From assembly GCA_021234535.1 (NCBI GenBank), contig CM037848.1:13125944-13189943 (forward strand): DNA of 64,000 nt, written 5' to 3'. The position numbers were made by a program, and so were the translations under genes. Positions 1-12,027 of this stretch are shown here, one piece after another. Each line of letters begins with the position of its first letter. Within the stretch, counting starts at the first letter, position 1. Source of the stretch: Stichopus chloronotus (lineage: Eukaryota > Echinodermata > Holothuroidea > Aspidochirotida > Stichopodidae). The notes beneath the pieces are model-generated. The model did not search any database. It saw nothing but the letters and a program-made list of their open reading frames with translations, and was not told where the DNA came from.

Positions 1-252
1 GTTGCATTTGGATCTTACATTCACCATAGTACATGTTCAGTAGATGTGTAGGCCTAAAACATGTTGTTGTAGCTCACTGACAAGGGTAAGGAAAACTCCT
101 CTTTGCCTCGTTCTTTTCATTCTCTTCATTATCTCCATTAACTTGGCTGGACTTCCTTTATTTCTGCAGTGCTTTTACAACCTACAAATCTTACCAAGCA
201 GTTGCACCATGATCTTGCCATAAAACTGATATGTACTCTTTCATCTATGCTT

Positions 253-596
253 TTAAAGGGGTACTTTGAGGTGCTTCTGTGAAATTCACTGATTTTTTTT
301 TTCTCAAACCTGTTGTTTCCTCCATATGATACTGTGCAATTGTCAAACTAAGCAGATCCCCATAGGTCAAATAAAAATGAACTTTATAAGTAAGAAATTA
401 CTATTTTGGATTTTTAATATTTGTGATCAGACACTTTTTACATTAGTACTTATTATAGTGCACACAGTCAGTAGAAACCAGGGCAAAATTTTTGACAAGT
501 TACTAAATATTGGATGTGAAACTTGACTTGTTATGCTAATTACAAGTGTTGCCATGTGGTTTTTATCCTCACTGTGCTGCTTTTAAAGCTGATGGT
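253..596. mobile_element. T2 element, diverged copy
   Basis: This region aligns by eye along its length with 5528-5907: shared GTGAAATTCACT, CAGTCAAACTA-like, TTGTGAYCAGACA, TTACATTAGTAC and TATTGGATGTGAAACTTGA. It runs from TTAAAGGGG to TTTTAAA. About 344 bp, no coding capacity. Confidence 0.65.
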
Positions 597-1151
597 GTTT
601 AGATTCACCTGGTGACCTCACCAAGGACAGACATGTACCACCACCCACATGGAAGAACAGGATAGCAGTGTGGTTATGGGTTTTTAAAGGGGTTGCTTAA
701 AAACTTGTGTTTCTATAATAGTTTCATCAATCAGTGAGATTTTCATTTTCTTTTTGAATGTAATTATTTCTGATGTTCATATCCTTTGTAAGGTGTGGTG
801 CAAATTTATTGAGATCATTCTTATCCTGTGTTTCATCTTGGAAATTGAAAAGCTCATAAGAGGTGCTGTAGAAGCTTGTGTTTCTGCCAAAGTTCTGAGT
901 GAACTGGTTCTTCACATGTTTATTTTAAGTTGAGAGAAATTTCATCATTTCTTTTGTTGATAGCAGTGCCTTCTTATTTGTATGGGTTAACACTGAAAGG
1001 AAGATTGTTAATGGTCAGTCACCAACTTGTGTTTTCAGATGGTTGTTTATAGAGGTTAGAGTCATAACATGAGAGAAGAAGGAAAACAATTTCCAAGTTT
1101 GGCAAAATTTCAACAACTCTGTCCAAGATATCCTTTTTGTTATTTGCTTGT

Positions 1152-1174
1152 TTGTGTGTGTGTGTGTGTGTGTA
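1152..1174 (+). repeat. GT microsatellite
   Basis: An uninterrupted (GT)n of about ten units sits in unique sequence. It generates artefactual open frames encoding VCVCVC and HTHTHT. Confidence 0.85.
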
Positions 1175-1611
1175 TGTTTCCTTTGGTGTTCTTGTGTATG
1201 CCATATCTGTTGGGAGGAGGAGATCAAAGCAGTTCAAATAATTGACTTAACACCACATCCCACTGTGGTATACTGTTGGTTTGCTTTTTCTCCACTAATT
1301 CAGCCCTGTAGCCATACTAACCAATTGGGGGGGGGTACACATCAGTGTTGAAGTTTGGTTAGTCTGGGAGAGGGGTATCTCCCTCCCCCTCTGAAAAATT
1401 TGTGTCCCTTTTCAAGGGTTGTAGATGCAAAATGGTTGGCGATTTTTCCATGTTCCTGCTTTTGTATTTGAAAACACAGGACCTTTTCTTGATTTTTTTT
1501 TTTAGGAGGGGGAATATGTCCCCTTGCTCACACCACCCCAAACCGCCATGATTACATGCCCTCACACATGTAAGCCTGTATGTGATCAATGTTAAACAGG
1601 TGAACCAGGAA

Positions 1612-1740
1612 TTCACAGTGCGTACTCCCTCACCTCATATAACCTATTCATTACTGTATTGACCATGGTCTAGCATCTGGCAATTTTGTGTGCGTGGGTA
1701 CGTCGCTAGCGAATTCCCAAACCAATGAGTTTTGGGGATT
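1612..1740 (+). mobile_element. H3 element, copy 1
   Basis: It starts TTCACAGTGCGTACTCCCTC and contains CCTCATATAACCTATTCATTA and the TGACCATGGTCTAGCATCTG core. It ends GTCGCTAGCGAATTCCCAAA plus a hairpin of CCCAAA with TTTGGGG. The GT tract is short here (GTGTGCGTG). No coding capacity. Confidence 0.7.
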
Positions 1741-4700
1741 TGGGTATGTAGATTAAAGTCATGTATTTATCTGACTGGTTTTCATGTTATGGACTTTCCT
1801 ACATGGCAGGTTCTGTTTTTTGTACAATCGCCAGTCTGTGCAAATTGGGCACTGTATGTTGTGACCTCCGTCCTTTGGGGGTTGCTGAAGCATGTCACCC
1901 ATGTGTAGAAACTTTTCTGCCTCTTGTTTGGACAGAATTAAAGGAAACACACATAATAATGCACTCTTGGGACAAAATGGGCCAGAAAAGGTTGTCTGTG
2001 GTTTTTGTCTGATTTCACAGAAAAAGGAGTACAGAGGAGACCATGCGTGGTGTAATTTAAGTAAAAATTTCATTGTAATGTGTTGTTCAAGTGAATAGGT
2101 GTTAGTGGTTTAACCACTCTCTATGAATGGATTTAATGAAATGGGCACTGCTCTGAGAGAGCCTATTCCAGATTTGTGCATGGGTAATGCAAGGTGTTTC
2201 AAAATGTCCAGTGACGGGTCTTGTGCAGTCATGCCATGACTCTGCCTGCATGGCTGAGCCAGTGAATCACTTTGGAATGTTTGGAGCTGAGGTCTTCTTG
2301 AATGAGTGAGTGATTGGTATTTTTGGTGTACAGCAAAATGTGCTACACAAAAATGATTCTTTGTAGCAATTCTTCATTTTGTCAAATTTGGTGTCGCAAT
2401 TTTGCCTGACAATGAAATTTGTTAATTCTCAACTTACAGTGAATAGCTCTTAAAGGATCCAGTCTGTATAATTGATATGGAGGTACAGATGGTTTTGTAG
2501 CTCGTTGTTTGAATTTTGTCTGAGATCAGTTGCTGGCCAAACTTGCACATTTCATAGCCCCTTGGTGTGTGTGTTGTAAGATTATTCCTATTGCATTTTT
2601 TTTTAAATTAGGCAAACATAGTGTGGTACATGGCAGCCATATCCTTTCATTTTGAGAAGTACCATCAAGCACAAGAAATTGTGTCGTAGTTTGTAATTCA
2701 AACACTTTATTAACACAGATCTTGCCCCTTCATGGTGGTCTGTCTCCCAAATTTCTGAAGTATGAAAAATGACAAAAGCAATTGTTTTTAGCTACGTCAT
2801 ACACTATCACACTTTACAGTTCTATGAAAACGTTTATTAAACCATTTAACACTTTGTTTCCTTCTGGGACGCAATTGAGACTGAGGGACAGGCTACGTGG
2901 TCATGTTGAAACAAGGGCTGTAATTAATGTAACCACATGAAACTACCAACTGAAATCTATATGATCATAATGTACAGTCCTGTTTGTGATAAATGCAAAG
3001 TTTTAAGCAGCTTCTTTTTTTTTTAAATTGATCCTCCATGCATGATGGTCTGGATGTGGACACCTTGTGTTCTCTAGTCTGAACTTGTGATAGAGAGAAA
3101 CTGTTAAACCAAAAAGATGCCTTGCTGGTATTTTGATTTCACTTGTTCGGTGAGTAATGCACTACACCTGGGCTTGAAATTTGAATACAATACTGCACTT
3201 GCAAATAGACCTGCTGAGAACTGCAGTTTGTATGTGGTAAGTGCCCACAATCTGTCGCCACAATCAATGCTGATTGTGCTACCCACTCGTGAAGCGGTAT
3301 GTATGTGTGCATGCAAATTCAACTTGAAAAAGCAAAATTGTTTGGAAAATGCAAAAAGAAAGAAAAAAAAAGGGAGAAAAAGAAAAAAACACTTTGTCCC
3401 CTCCCCCCATGTATCAAAACACCTGATTTAAATGTCTGTCAGAATTGCTCAATCTTCATGATCTATTAATAGCACCATGCACGGTAAAATATGCCTGAAC
3501 TTGAATCTGATTGTGTGCAATTCTGAAATGCTTTTTTGGTCCCTTGGTATTGTTTGCTGTCATTAAAGTATCTAGATTTACAGTGTTTAGCTCTGCAAGG
3601 TTGGCAGAAAAGGAGGAGGCACCTTTGGAATTTGAAAAGGTGTGTTACATATCTTTTCATCTGGTCAAAGTACCATTGTTCCTCGAAAACACAGACTTTG
3701 CCCTGGAATTGCACCCCCTTTGTGATGGTTTCTCGGAAATGAGCTGGTGCGTGACAAAACTTTTGGTATTGTTTGCTTTGGGAGCTGGAGTTGACCTTTC
3801 GTACTTGCACACTCAGCTGATTGAAAATTTAGGGATGAAATATGTTAAAGGGATGGTGGGGGGAAGGACTGGGAAAGAGACTGGCGGGAGAAAGGACTAG
3901 AAGAAAGTCAACTGGGAGGGTGAAGGAATAGGATAGGAGAAGGGACAGATCAGGAAAGGCACAGTATGGGAGGGATGAACGGACCCTGAAGCAGGCCCTA
4001 CATTTTAGAATTTGAAGGTGTGCTGCAAGTCTTACTTCTTAGGAAATTACAAGGTGTGGTATGAAGGTGTGCTGTTTCATAAACTTTCGGAGATTCTCCT
4101 TCCTATTCTCCATCGAGTTGTGCAAAAAATTGCAACTTTCCACAGCGATTTGAGGTGAGTGATGGTGTGGGATTGCACGAGTACAGACAAGGAAAAGACA
4201 AGGAAGGAACTTGGGCTGCCGGTTGGAAAAAAAAAAAAGTGGATGGTCACTGGCCTGGCCACATGTATGCTACATATTATGAAAACTTGGAGACTTTGGA
4301 AGACAGATGTATCAGAACAGAGATGTTGACCTATGTAGTCGTTTGTTACATTGTTATGGTACCGTAGCACTGTAGTGTTCCATACCTGCCTGTTACAATT
4401 ATGATAACACTGAACCAACAATTTTATCCTGTTACTGGTACAGGAGTTACATTAGCTTAACTTGGACAGAGTAGTGCAATGTATTGTGTGTAGTTTCAAG
4501 TTGCTCTAGCAACAGCTTCATGTGATTTGGTTAACGCAGATCAATTGCCATCCACATATGTGTTACTGTAAATTGTAGTAGAAGACAGTGGCATTCAGTT
4601 TCATACATAGGTGTTACAACTATGTTCTATGTATTCTGAGATGCCCCTGCAAAATGAGTCACTTCGACTGGCATTCATCGCCAGCAACCGCCACTTTAGT

Positions 4701-4818
4701 TTCAGTCTGTGACCTTCCATTCAGTGCTTATCCTTACAAGCTAAGATATGCTAAAAATAATCCAAATTACTGTAGAGACTTTTCTTTGATTCCTTGTTTT
4801 GGTCAGTTGAATCACCCA

Positions 4819-4890
4819 ATCTTTTCCGATCTGATCTTTTCCAATCTTTTCCTGATCTCTTCTTATCCTTTCCTGATCTTTTCCGATCAT
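4819..4890 (+). repeat. Degenerate TCTTTTCCGATC repeats
   Basis: Six or so variants of ATCTTTTCC(G/T)GATC follow one another, giving a pyrimidine-rich stretch with GATC every 10-20 bases. Confidence 0.6.
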
Positions 4891-5527
4891 CAATTTTATA
4901 CCTGTTTCACTGGTACAGTTGACATTTTCATGTGGAATATTACAACACATCGATGCATGCTTTTGCACACTGGCTACTGTTACAAACATCATGTCAAATT
5001 AAAGGTTGTTTGACATAAAAATGCTAAAAATGCTAACTATGGAACATGTTGAAAATAGCCACAGATTCTATCAAATATTGACCAACTTACAATCAAATTG
5101 CTGTTTTACACCTACATCATAAAACATTGGCTTAGTATGCAAATTTGGCACAAGGGAGGGACACGCATGGCACTGTTAGTTGTTTTATTAACACTTGTTT
5201 GAAGGTTCAAAATTTAAAAAGTCCTTCAGGATTTCTTTTGGAAAGTGTATTGGGTTTCTTTAAATATCACTGACCAGAACTGCCTAAACTACAGGGCAAG
5301 TAGTTAAGAGACAAAATGGCTGACAAAACAAATATTGGAACAGTGTGACACACCACAGCACAATTTTTGCATAGATAACTACTTCTGTCAAAATCTTCAG
5401 ACATTGAAAAGGCATATTTTAAGAACAGAATACATATAAAAACAGTTCCAACGGATTTGTCATTCTCGTCAACTTGTGAAGTTCTGAGTTAGCTCTTCTT
5501 AGTTTCATGTCACAACCTTTCAAACTC

Positions 5528-5907
5528 TTAAAGAGGCTCATTGAGTTGTTTTGTGAAATTCACTCAATTTTTCTAAACCGGTCAAGTTTCCTTCACATAC
5601 TTATGACAAACAGTCAAACTAAAAGGATCCCAAAGTTTTACGTAAGTTGGAACATTAATGAGTGAGTAACCAACGATTAAATTTGGTTTTTGAAACTTTG
5701 TGACCAGACATTTTCACATTAGTACATTCACATGCACACAATCAGAGCAAGTAACGGTCAAAACTTCGAAAAAATTGACAGTTTTCATATAACTATTGGA
5801 TGTGAAACTTGATTAATTATGCTAATTGTGAGTATTGTCGTGTGTATGTATATATACTTCAAAATCACCGCAATCTTTACTGAAATCAACTCAATGAGCC
5901 CCGTTAA
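5528..5907. mobile_element. T2 element, well-preserved copy with TTAA ends
   Basis: It begins TTAAAGAGGCTCATTGAGTTG-like and ends with the inverse, CAACTCAATGAGCCCCGTTAA-like, giving inverted repeats of about 20 bp ending in TTAA on both sides. About 380 bp, non-coding; second copy at 253-596. A non-autonomous DNA transposon is the likely class. Confidence 0.75.
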
Positions 5908-6639
5908 AGCACTTCAGTCAGCTTGTGAGTTTTGTAGTTTGTTACTATCATTATGAAACTATACTTTGTCAAATGTATCGATAAATTTGCCTCATGGTGG
6001 ATATCATATGACAGCTGTCTAATAATGTCATATATATTTTTTGTTGCATTACATTTGTTTGCACAGGGCACAGTAAGGCACCATTGTTTAAGTTGTGTGT
6101 TATGCTCATTTTTCAGTTATTCTTTGGGTTCTTTCTCTAAAACTTAATGGTACTCAAGTTTTGTTACGTTTCTTAAAGAGAACATCAATTTGTTGTGCTT
6201 GATAAGTGAATCATCTCAGGCATATATGGGAGAACTCTTTGTGCAATAAAGAGGAAAAGGCAAACAAAGGCAAACAAAGGCAAACTTTGGCTTAGAGCAG
6301 GGGTGGGGGGCAATCAGTGGCCTACGAGCTGCATGAGCCCTGCCAGTGATTTTTGTTGCGGCTCGTGAGATGTCTCAAGGAAAAGAATAAATTGTCAGTG
6401 CCAGATGCATCATTGCTGTCAGTTAGGCATATATTTCCCCATCACTTATCAACAATATTATGTTGAGATTATGTTTTTGTGAATTTAAGTTTATATTCAG
6501 TGAAAGTCCTCAGAATTGAAAGTTTGAAATCAGGAGCAGGTTGTCGGTCAAGTGTGGCCTGGACAATTTTGCATTTCATATATCTGGCCAGTTCAGTCAA
6601 AAAGGTTGCCCACAGCTGGCTTAGAATTGTTTTTAGGTG

Positions 6640-6730
6640 CACCCGAAGAAACTTTAATGAATGCATTAGGGCAAGCAAGGGGTAAGTGTAGTGACTTGTT
6701 AATATCCATACCAGTGAGCTGTGGGGAAAT
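6640..6730 (+). mobile_element. H1 element, right-end fragment
   Basis: AATGCATTAGGGCAAGCAAG, GGGTAAGTGTAGTGACTTGT, then CCATACCAGTGAGCTGTGGGG. Only the terminal module is recognisable. Confidence 0.55.
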
Positions 6731-6954
6731 CATCTCATACACAGTGTTACAGTATCACCTGGACTAACGTGATGTCTTTTCATAGTAGCACACTTTACAG
6801 ACATTACACTCATTATTGCAGTGTAACTTAATTTTAAGCTTGAGTACAACATAAGACATGCAAGGGTCGGCCTAACATATCTGAGAGTGAATATTCAATT
6901 AACTGGCAGTAGTCAGATGTCACCAGGAATAGGGTCTCAGTTTGTGATGTAATG

Positions 6955-7132
6955 ATGGTCACACTTCTTTGCATGTATGCTAACCCTCTCCATTCAGAGA
7001 GGCTTAGAGGGCACAGTGTTAGAATTGATTTTGAATGCACTTTAAGCAACATCAAATGTAATGCATTAGTGATGACAAGGGGTAAGTATAGTCACTTGTG
7101 AATATCCACACCAGTGAGTTGTGTGGAATCCA
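6955..7132 (+). mobile_element. H1 element, with intact right end
   Basis: GAGGGCACAGTGTTAGAATT leads into AATGCATTAGTGATGACAAG, GGGTAAGTATAGTCACTTG and the hairpin module CCACACCAGTGAGTTGTGTGG. The left end is diverged. A second right end of the same family lies just upstream at 6640-6730. Confidence 0.65.
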
Positions 7133-7244
7133 TGATGCAAGTGTCACAGCAATTTTGCCATTGTCTTCACTTTTTGTTTTGAGGAATCAGAAGATGGCAC
7201 AATTGCAGAAGGTGATGCGAGGTGCTTCAAAGCTCTAGATTAAC

Positions 7245-7487
7245 TTCACTCCTCACTTACCTGTCTCAACACAACAACTGCACTCCCATCTACCGTGCTA
7301 AGAGTACTGATAACCTTTAACACCGCCCTTGGCGCCCTCTGGTCTAATACCGGACTAGCGCCTCCTTCCCATTCTGCCATCCCTATGTGCTAGGAGTGCG
7401 GAGGTCTCGTACCTGCAGTTGTTGTGTTGAGACAGGTAAGTGAGGTCGTTCGTAAATAACCAAACCAGAAGAGTTTTGGGATATTTC
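7245..7487 (+). mobile_element. H2 element, complete, with perfect 31-bp inverted repeats
   Basis: After TTCACTC, the left arm 7252-7282 (CTCACTTACCTGTCTCAACA onward) is the exact reverse complement of 7414-7444. Beyond the right arm follow TCGTTCGTAAATAACC and a CCAAA/TTTGG hairpin (7460-7479). The interior is unrelated to H1 or H3 and is non-coding. The right arm carries a CAG|GTAAGT sequence identical to a consensus splice donor. Confidence 0.8.
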
Positions 7488-7524
7488 CAGACCTCTGACA
7501 GTTGTAGATCAGAGTGCAGTTGGT

Positions 7525-7630
7525 GGTATTGAGACACCTACGTAACTTTAGTGAAACAACCTCACCTAGTAGTAAGTGGTATTGAGACACCTACGTAACT
7601 TTAGTGAAATAACCTCACCTAGTAGTAAGT
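7525..7630 (+). repeat. Exact 53-bp tandem duplication
   Basis: GGTATTGAGACACCTACGTA begins at 7525 and again at 7578; the two 53-base units differ at a single base (AACAACC against AATAACC). The motif is adjacent to the H2 copy and its TGAGACA core echoes the H2 arm. Confidence 0.85.
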
Positions 7631-9058
7631 GTCAATCTGTTGTCTCAAGCAGGCCCTGAGTTTGCTGTTCAAGGACCTTCCAAAGCAGTAGATGTCATGC
7701 CGCTAAACTTGTTAGAAAATACAAATTTCTCAGAACTATTTACCTTTTTCCTGATTAAGGATGTGTCATCTTACACAAAGTATCCTTGACAAAATTTTCA
7801 CTGCATGTCCCCTCCTCCCACCCCCCCCCTAGTTCAGGGATGTAAGTTTTCCGTATTAATAATGGAATTCTGTATTTTTTAAAAATTGGCCGATATCTCC
7901 GTATTCCCCTGTATTCCAAAATTTTAACAAAATTATATGTTACTGTATACATGTAACAGTGTAAATGAACCAAAAGTACCATCAAAATGGAATTCTCTGG
8001 GGCATGAGTGTATACCAAATAATGAATTTCCAGTGCACCATTTTGCACCGCAGCTCTCTCCTGACCCCCCTCCTCTTATACCCCACCCCCAGGACTGCAT
8101 TCACGTGTACAACCTATTTTCAGTATTTTTTTTTACCCTGCCCTTACATCCCTGCTAATTAAAGAATTGCTGACCATACTCAGTACCTGGCATTGAGAGA
8201 TTTGAGATTGAGCCTTCCCATAGACTTTTAAAGGACTAGACCACTCTGAGGATTACTTGACCTTTCTGTCCACCATTCCCTTGAGATGTGTTTTCCATAT
8301 CAAAAGTCTGTCTCAGTATTATAAAAAAACAAAAGAGGCAGTTTCAAATCCTAGAAACATGCTGCCAAGCTGTTTATTTTTTTAATTGCCTCATGCATGC
8401 CTGGTCGATAGATTTGAACCTGGGATTCTTGGAAGTGCTGTCATTGATGTCCTTGTCAGCTCATGTTTTTTTCTTTCTTTTCTTTCGATTCGGTGGTTGT
8501 TAATAAAGTTCTTATGGTACTTTTGTGCGTGGTACTGTAACTCTTTATTAAATGTTGGCATTCGGTGGGTGAACGATTTGACTGAGATGGGATTTGGTTT
8601 TGCAACTTGAAGAGTGAGTAACATTTCTTCAGGATTCTTCACATCGTAGACGTCCCTTACTCTCACTTAGTGTTTTCATGGGTAACCCTGGTATCTGGTT
8701 ACCCGAATTGCATTTTATTACCCGAATCCAAAATTACAACCCAATTCCTTCATAGAGTGAAAAAACGACACAACCTCTGTTGAACACACTGTGTCAGATT
8801 GCCAAATTTCACCTACCATACACAGCAAATAGCTCAAAACGAATATTATTCTTTTCCTGAAGGAAAATAGGTGGTCCTATTCATGAGAAGGTGTAGGCGA
8901 GTGTATCGAGTGTTTTAGTAGGATTCCTCCTCACAAGAGTTCTGTCCAGTACTGCGAAAATAGCAGCCTTAACAAAAATGCCACCATTTTGGTAATGTAC
9001 CCGTCGGGTGTGAGAAAACATGACACGATTCGGAGTTTTAGGACTTGATGAATTTTAA

Positions 9059-9190
9059 CACTTCTTACACTACTGCCACTTTGCCGAAAGGCACCGTAAA
9101 TCAATCTTGTACCCTGCCCTCTAAGCCTAGAAATGAACGTAGGTAATTTTTGTCACTCATGAATATTCACACCAATAAGTTGTGGGGGAT
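9059..9190 (+). mobile_element. H1 element, diverged copy
   Basis: It has an internal ATCAATCTTGTACCCTGCCC block and the end module GTCACTCATGAATATTCACA plus CCAATAAGTTGTGGGGG. The right inverted repeat is decayed to GGTAATTTT. Confidence 0.5.
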
Positions 9191-11463
9191 TCGTTTTGCT
9201 GTATCTTCTCTGATAAGTCCCATGTTTACTCTGGTATACAGTACCTTGCATTAAATTCATATTACAGTACCAGTAACCATCCACACATAGGTATTGTTCT
9301 ATGGTCTTCACTGTTGCATAGAATGTGGATGATACACATTTGTTGGACACATGCTTAGTCCAAACTTCACAATCAGTACCATTGCTTGCATTATTGATTT
9401 TGCTGATCCAGTGGAAGTAGACAGCTGTAGATGTGTGAGGTCAATTTGGTGACGTTCTTTAATGTTTACGGTCTTCAGATCTAATTGTACCCTGGGTGTT
9501 AATTATAATTTACCAATTTTGATAGTTTAAAAATTAATGGAATATGATGTGGTATGATGTGTGTGGGAGGGGGTAAGAAACGTAGCTGAAAAGAAAAATT
9601 CCTTATTTGCAATTTTCTTTGTTTTAATCGTAGTTTGTCATTTGATGATTGCAACTGCTTTTTTCACCATTTTCAAAGATTGCAATCATATCAAATATAA
9701 CATTTTAAAGTGCTTTTCAATTACACGTTCTGAAGGTTTTGAACAGTGTTAATTTAATCGGCATCACATCATGCAGTCATGTTAAGAACAATTTTTTTTC
9801 TTTTCTTTTTTTTTGTAAGCTAGTGTCGCATTCTAAATGTTTTTATGTGACGTTCTCCGGTCTCATTCTTCGAGTGGTACTTGTGTTTATAGAGTTGCAA
9901 TGCGCAAGCTAAATTTTGGAGCTTTTAAGGACATTAAGTACCTTGTTTAGACTTGAACTTAGACCTGGTTGGTTGTTGCACTTTCAGTAGATATATATGC
10001 TGGTTGAAATTCCTGAAGGGTTTGGTTTGACACACATTGGACAGCATCAAAGCATTCTGGCTGCTGCTTGCTACTTTTTCCATTGCATCATGTATGTTCT
10101 GTGGAGATATCATTGTGTCAGCCAGTTGGTGAATTAACACAAGTTGTGTACAACTTTTAAATGAAATTTTTACCACCTTCATGCCGTTGCTGTTGCTGAC
10201 AAAAGCGTAAACAAAGTTTGTATTTTGTTTCGAAGACTTTTTGTAACCTTGTAGAGGTGAACTTGTAGAAATTTTGATACCGGTCTTGCTTACAATGGTC
10301 GATATCCTTTGTGCACAGCACTGTGTCTGTGGTAATGACTTGTCAAATGGCAACTCCCTGCTTGAATGTGTGCCATCAAGCTGAACTGGCCATATGGTGC
10401 AAAGACAATGTGTCATTAATTAATTAATCCTGACTGCATTGTTTGGGGTGAAAGGTTTGTCGGTGGTTATTGTTTGGACTGGAAGTCCATGACATTTTCA
10501 GCAGATCAACAGAAGACCGGCACCACACGCTGCTGCGTTAACTGACACACTGAAGCATGCAAAGGGATCAGATCCTTTAGAATGCTGTCAATTGAAGTCT
10601 GAACAGAATGTGGCGAGAGAATGTGGGACTGGAGAGGGGTAGGTGAAAGGTTGGAGTTGAGGGTTCAGAAGAGGAAGGGTGTTGCAAAGAACTTGAGAAT
10701 ATGTAGGATGGAGGTGGTAGAGGAATGAGAAAAGAAGAGACTGTTGCTGTAGCCTACGTATGGAGCCCCTTTTTTGGCGGTGGCCGCGATATGGCTGCCA
10801 CCCCAAAGAACCTGCCGGCTATGGTCGAACATTTCTTTCACAGGGCAGGAAAGTTGAACTAAATTGATGTCCATTGGTTGCTGCACACATGATACCACGG
10901 AGTAGCAGGAGAGGGTCCAATTACATGTGTGTTCACTGTCGATCGACACAGCTACGTGCTATGTTAGCAGTGTTTCTCTTTTTGCTTAAAAGCCCTGCTG
11001 CGTCCAATCGCCACAGAGCTTGAAAACCGAAGGTTCGAAAAAATCCAATACAAAATCGGAATTGAAAGAAATTTGTCTCCAAAGCCAGGGGACGTTTCAT
11101 TTTTTCGTTTTTAAGTAGCTAAATAAAAAACTTGTCCTCTATGTTGGTACAGTGGCCAGGCAGATGAAAGGTGGAGGCAGAGGTGGATGGGATGTCATGA
11201 GAATGGGTATCACTACTTGGAGATCTTAAGGGAAGGATCACTAATCTAAACCAAGGTCATCTTAGGTGAGGGGTTGCTAACCATTGTGAGGAGTAAAACA
11301 ACCAGACAGTAATGAGTCATTCCCCAGTGCACACAGATCCTGGCCTCACAGAGCCCATGTACAGGCTGTGTACACTCAAACATGCTGGTTGCATAATGAG
11401 AAGCAGTGAGAAGGTCTGTGGACCTAAGATGATCTAAAAGTAACGTTTGTGAGGCTTCCCTTA

Positions 11464-11640
11464 AGTCATGTGTGATCTGTTAGAACAGCCAATCCTCACG
11501 TGATGTCATACATGTTTATCCCTTCTTGAGAGGTACCTACCTGAACCATTATGTTATATCTGGCTATCACATCATGTTCTATCATTTACAAAGGTTTTGT
11601 CGAGAGATATTGTATAAATTCTGTGAGGACTAGGTTGTGA
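11464..11640 (-). mobile_element. Fragment homologous to the T4 interior, inverted
   Basis: Read on the minus strand it shows CCTAGTCCTCACAGAAT, CATGATGTGATAGCCAGATA, ACATAATGGTTCAGGTAGGT and ATCACGTGAGGATTGGCTG. This collinear series occurs at 22270-22440 inside a T4 element. Confidence 0.6.
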
Positions 11641-11768
11641 AAAAGATCTCTTTATACATTTATGGCCATTGTCACAGTACCAGTATGACTGTTATCCTGA
11701 CGTTTTATTGACGATTAAACATTGATATAAATTATGTCATCTGGCTGTGTTTCATTCATTTCTTGCAG

Positions 11769-12027
11769 GTTACAAAACACACTTGTTGAAGGACCCCAAT
11801 ATGGCCCTGCTAGTGTCAAAGTGTTTCGAGAGGATGTTCGTAGCTATCTAATCAAGAAATTTGGAGGACCAGTTAGTGATTTAGAGATAGGTGTGGTGTT
11901 GCGGAGGGCATTTCCGCACCATGTTCGAAGAGGGAAATTTTTTTGTGGCATAGGAAAACAAAATAACGAAGAAACTATACTAAGCAGCAATTGCATTGCT
12001 GAGAATAATACTGAAACAAGAGAGCAG
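11769..12027 (+). CDS. Exon A: RFX/ARID2-like winged-helix segment (partial gene, first exon seen)
   Basis: The exon encodes 86 residues plus one leading base. It is preceded by a pyrimidine-rich tract ending TTGCAG and followed by CAG|GTGAGT, so both borders look real. The leading base completes a codon from a missing upstream exon; the 3' border is phase 0. Residues about 18-60 read FREDVRSYLIKKFGG, then SDLEIGVVLRRAFPHHVRRG and KFFCGIGKQ. This spacing recalls the RFX-type winged helix of RFX and ARID2 proteins: an aromatic helix, an LRRxFP turn, a basic recognition helix and a KFxCGI strand. The likeness is partial and was judged by eye, so DNA binding is an inference. An in-frame ATG at 11734 could serve as an alternative start, but it would lie within the acceptor's pyrimidine tract. 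Exon status is moderately sure, the domain call less so. Confidence 0.6.

Larger units (their letters stand above)
1..11768. other. Non-coding stretch upstream of exon A
   Basis: No exon, RNA gene or promoter could be supported here. Open frames up to 129 codons (3511-3900, plus strand) and 160 codons (9934-10416, minus strand) exist. They lack splice context and recognisable domains, and their length is near what chance gives in 64 kb of AT-rich DNA. The stretch holds repeats of families T2, H1, H2 and H3 (listed separately), a GT microsatellite and a pyrimidine-rich degenerate repeat. Because exon A starts in mid-codon after an acceptor, at least the part next to it should be intron. Whether the first exon lies here or further upstream is unknown. 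Confidence 0.6.

Noticed and set aside
3511..3900. Plus-strand open frame of 129 codons upstream of exon A, considered as the missing 5' exon
   Set aside because: No donor in the phase needed to join exon A (two bases left over) was found near its end, and its composition differs from the gene.
9934..10416. Minus-strand open frame of 160 codons with ATG start
   Set aside because: No recognisable domain or splice context. About one frame of this length is expected by chance in 64 kb of this base composition.
11734..11768. In-frame ATG at 11734 as the start of the gene
   Set aside because: The following bases form a pyrimidine tract ending in TTGCAG, a good acceptor. The codons it would add (SSGCVSFISCR) look like read-through intron.
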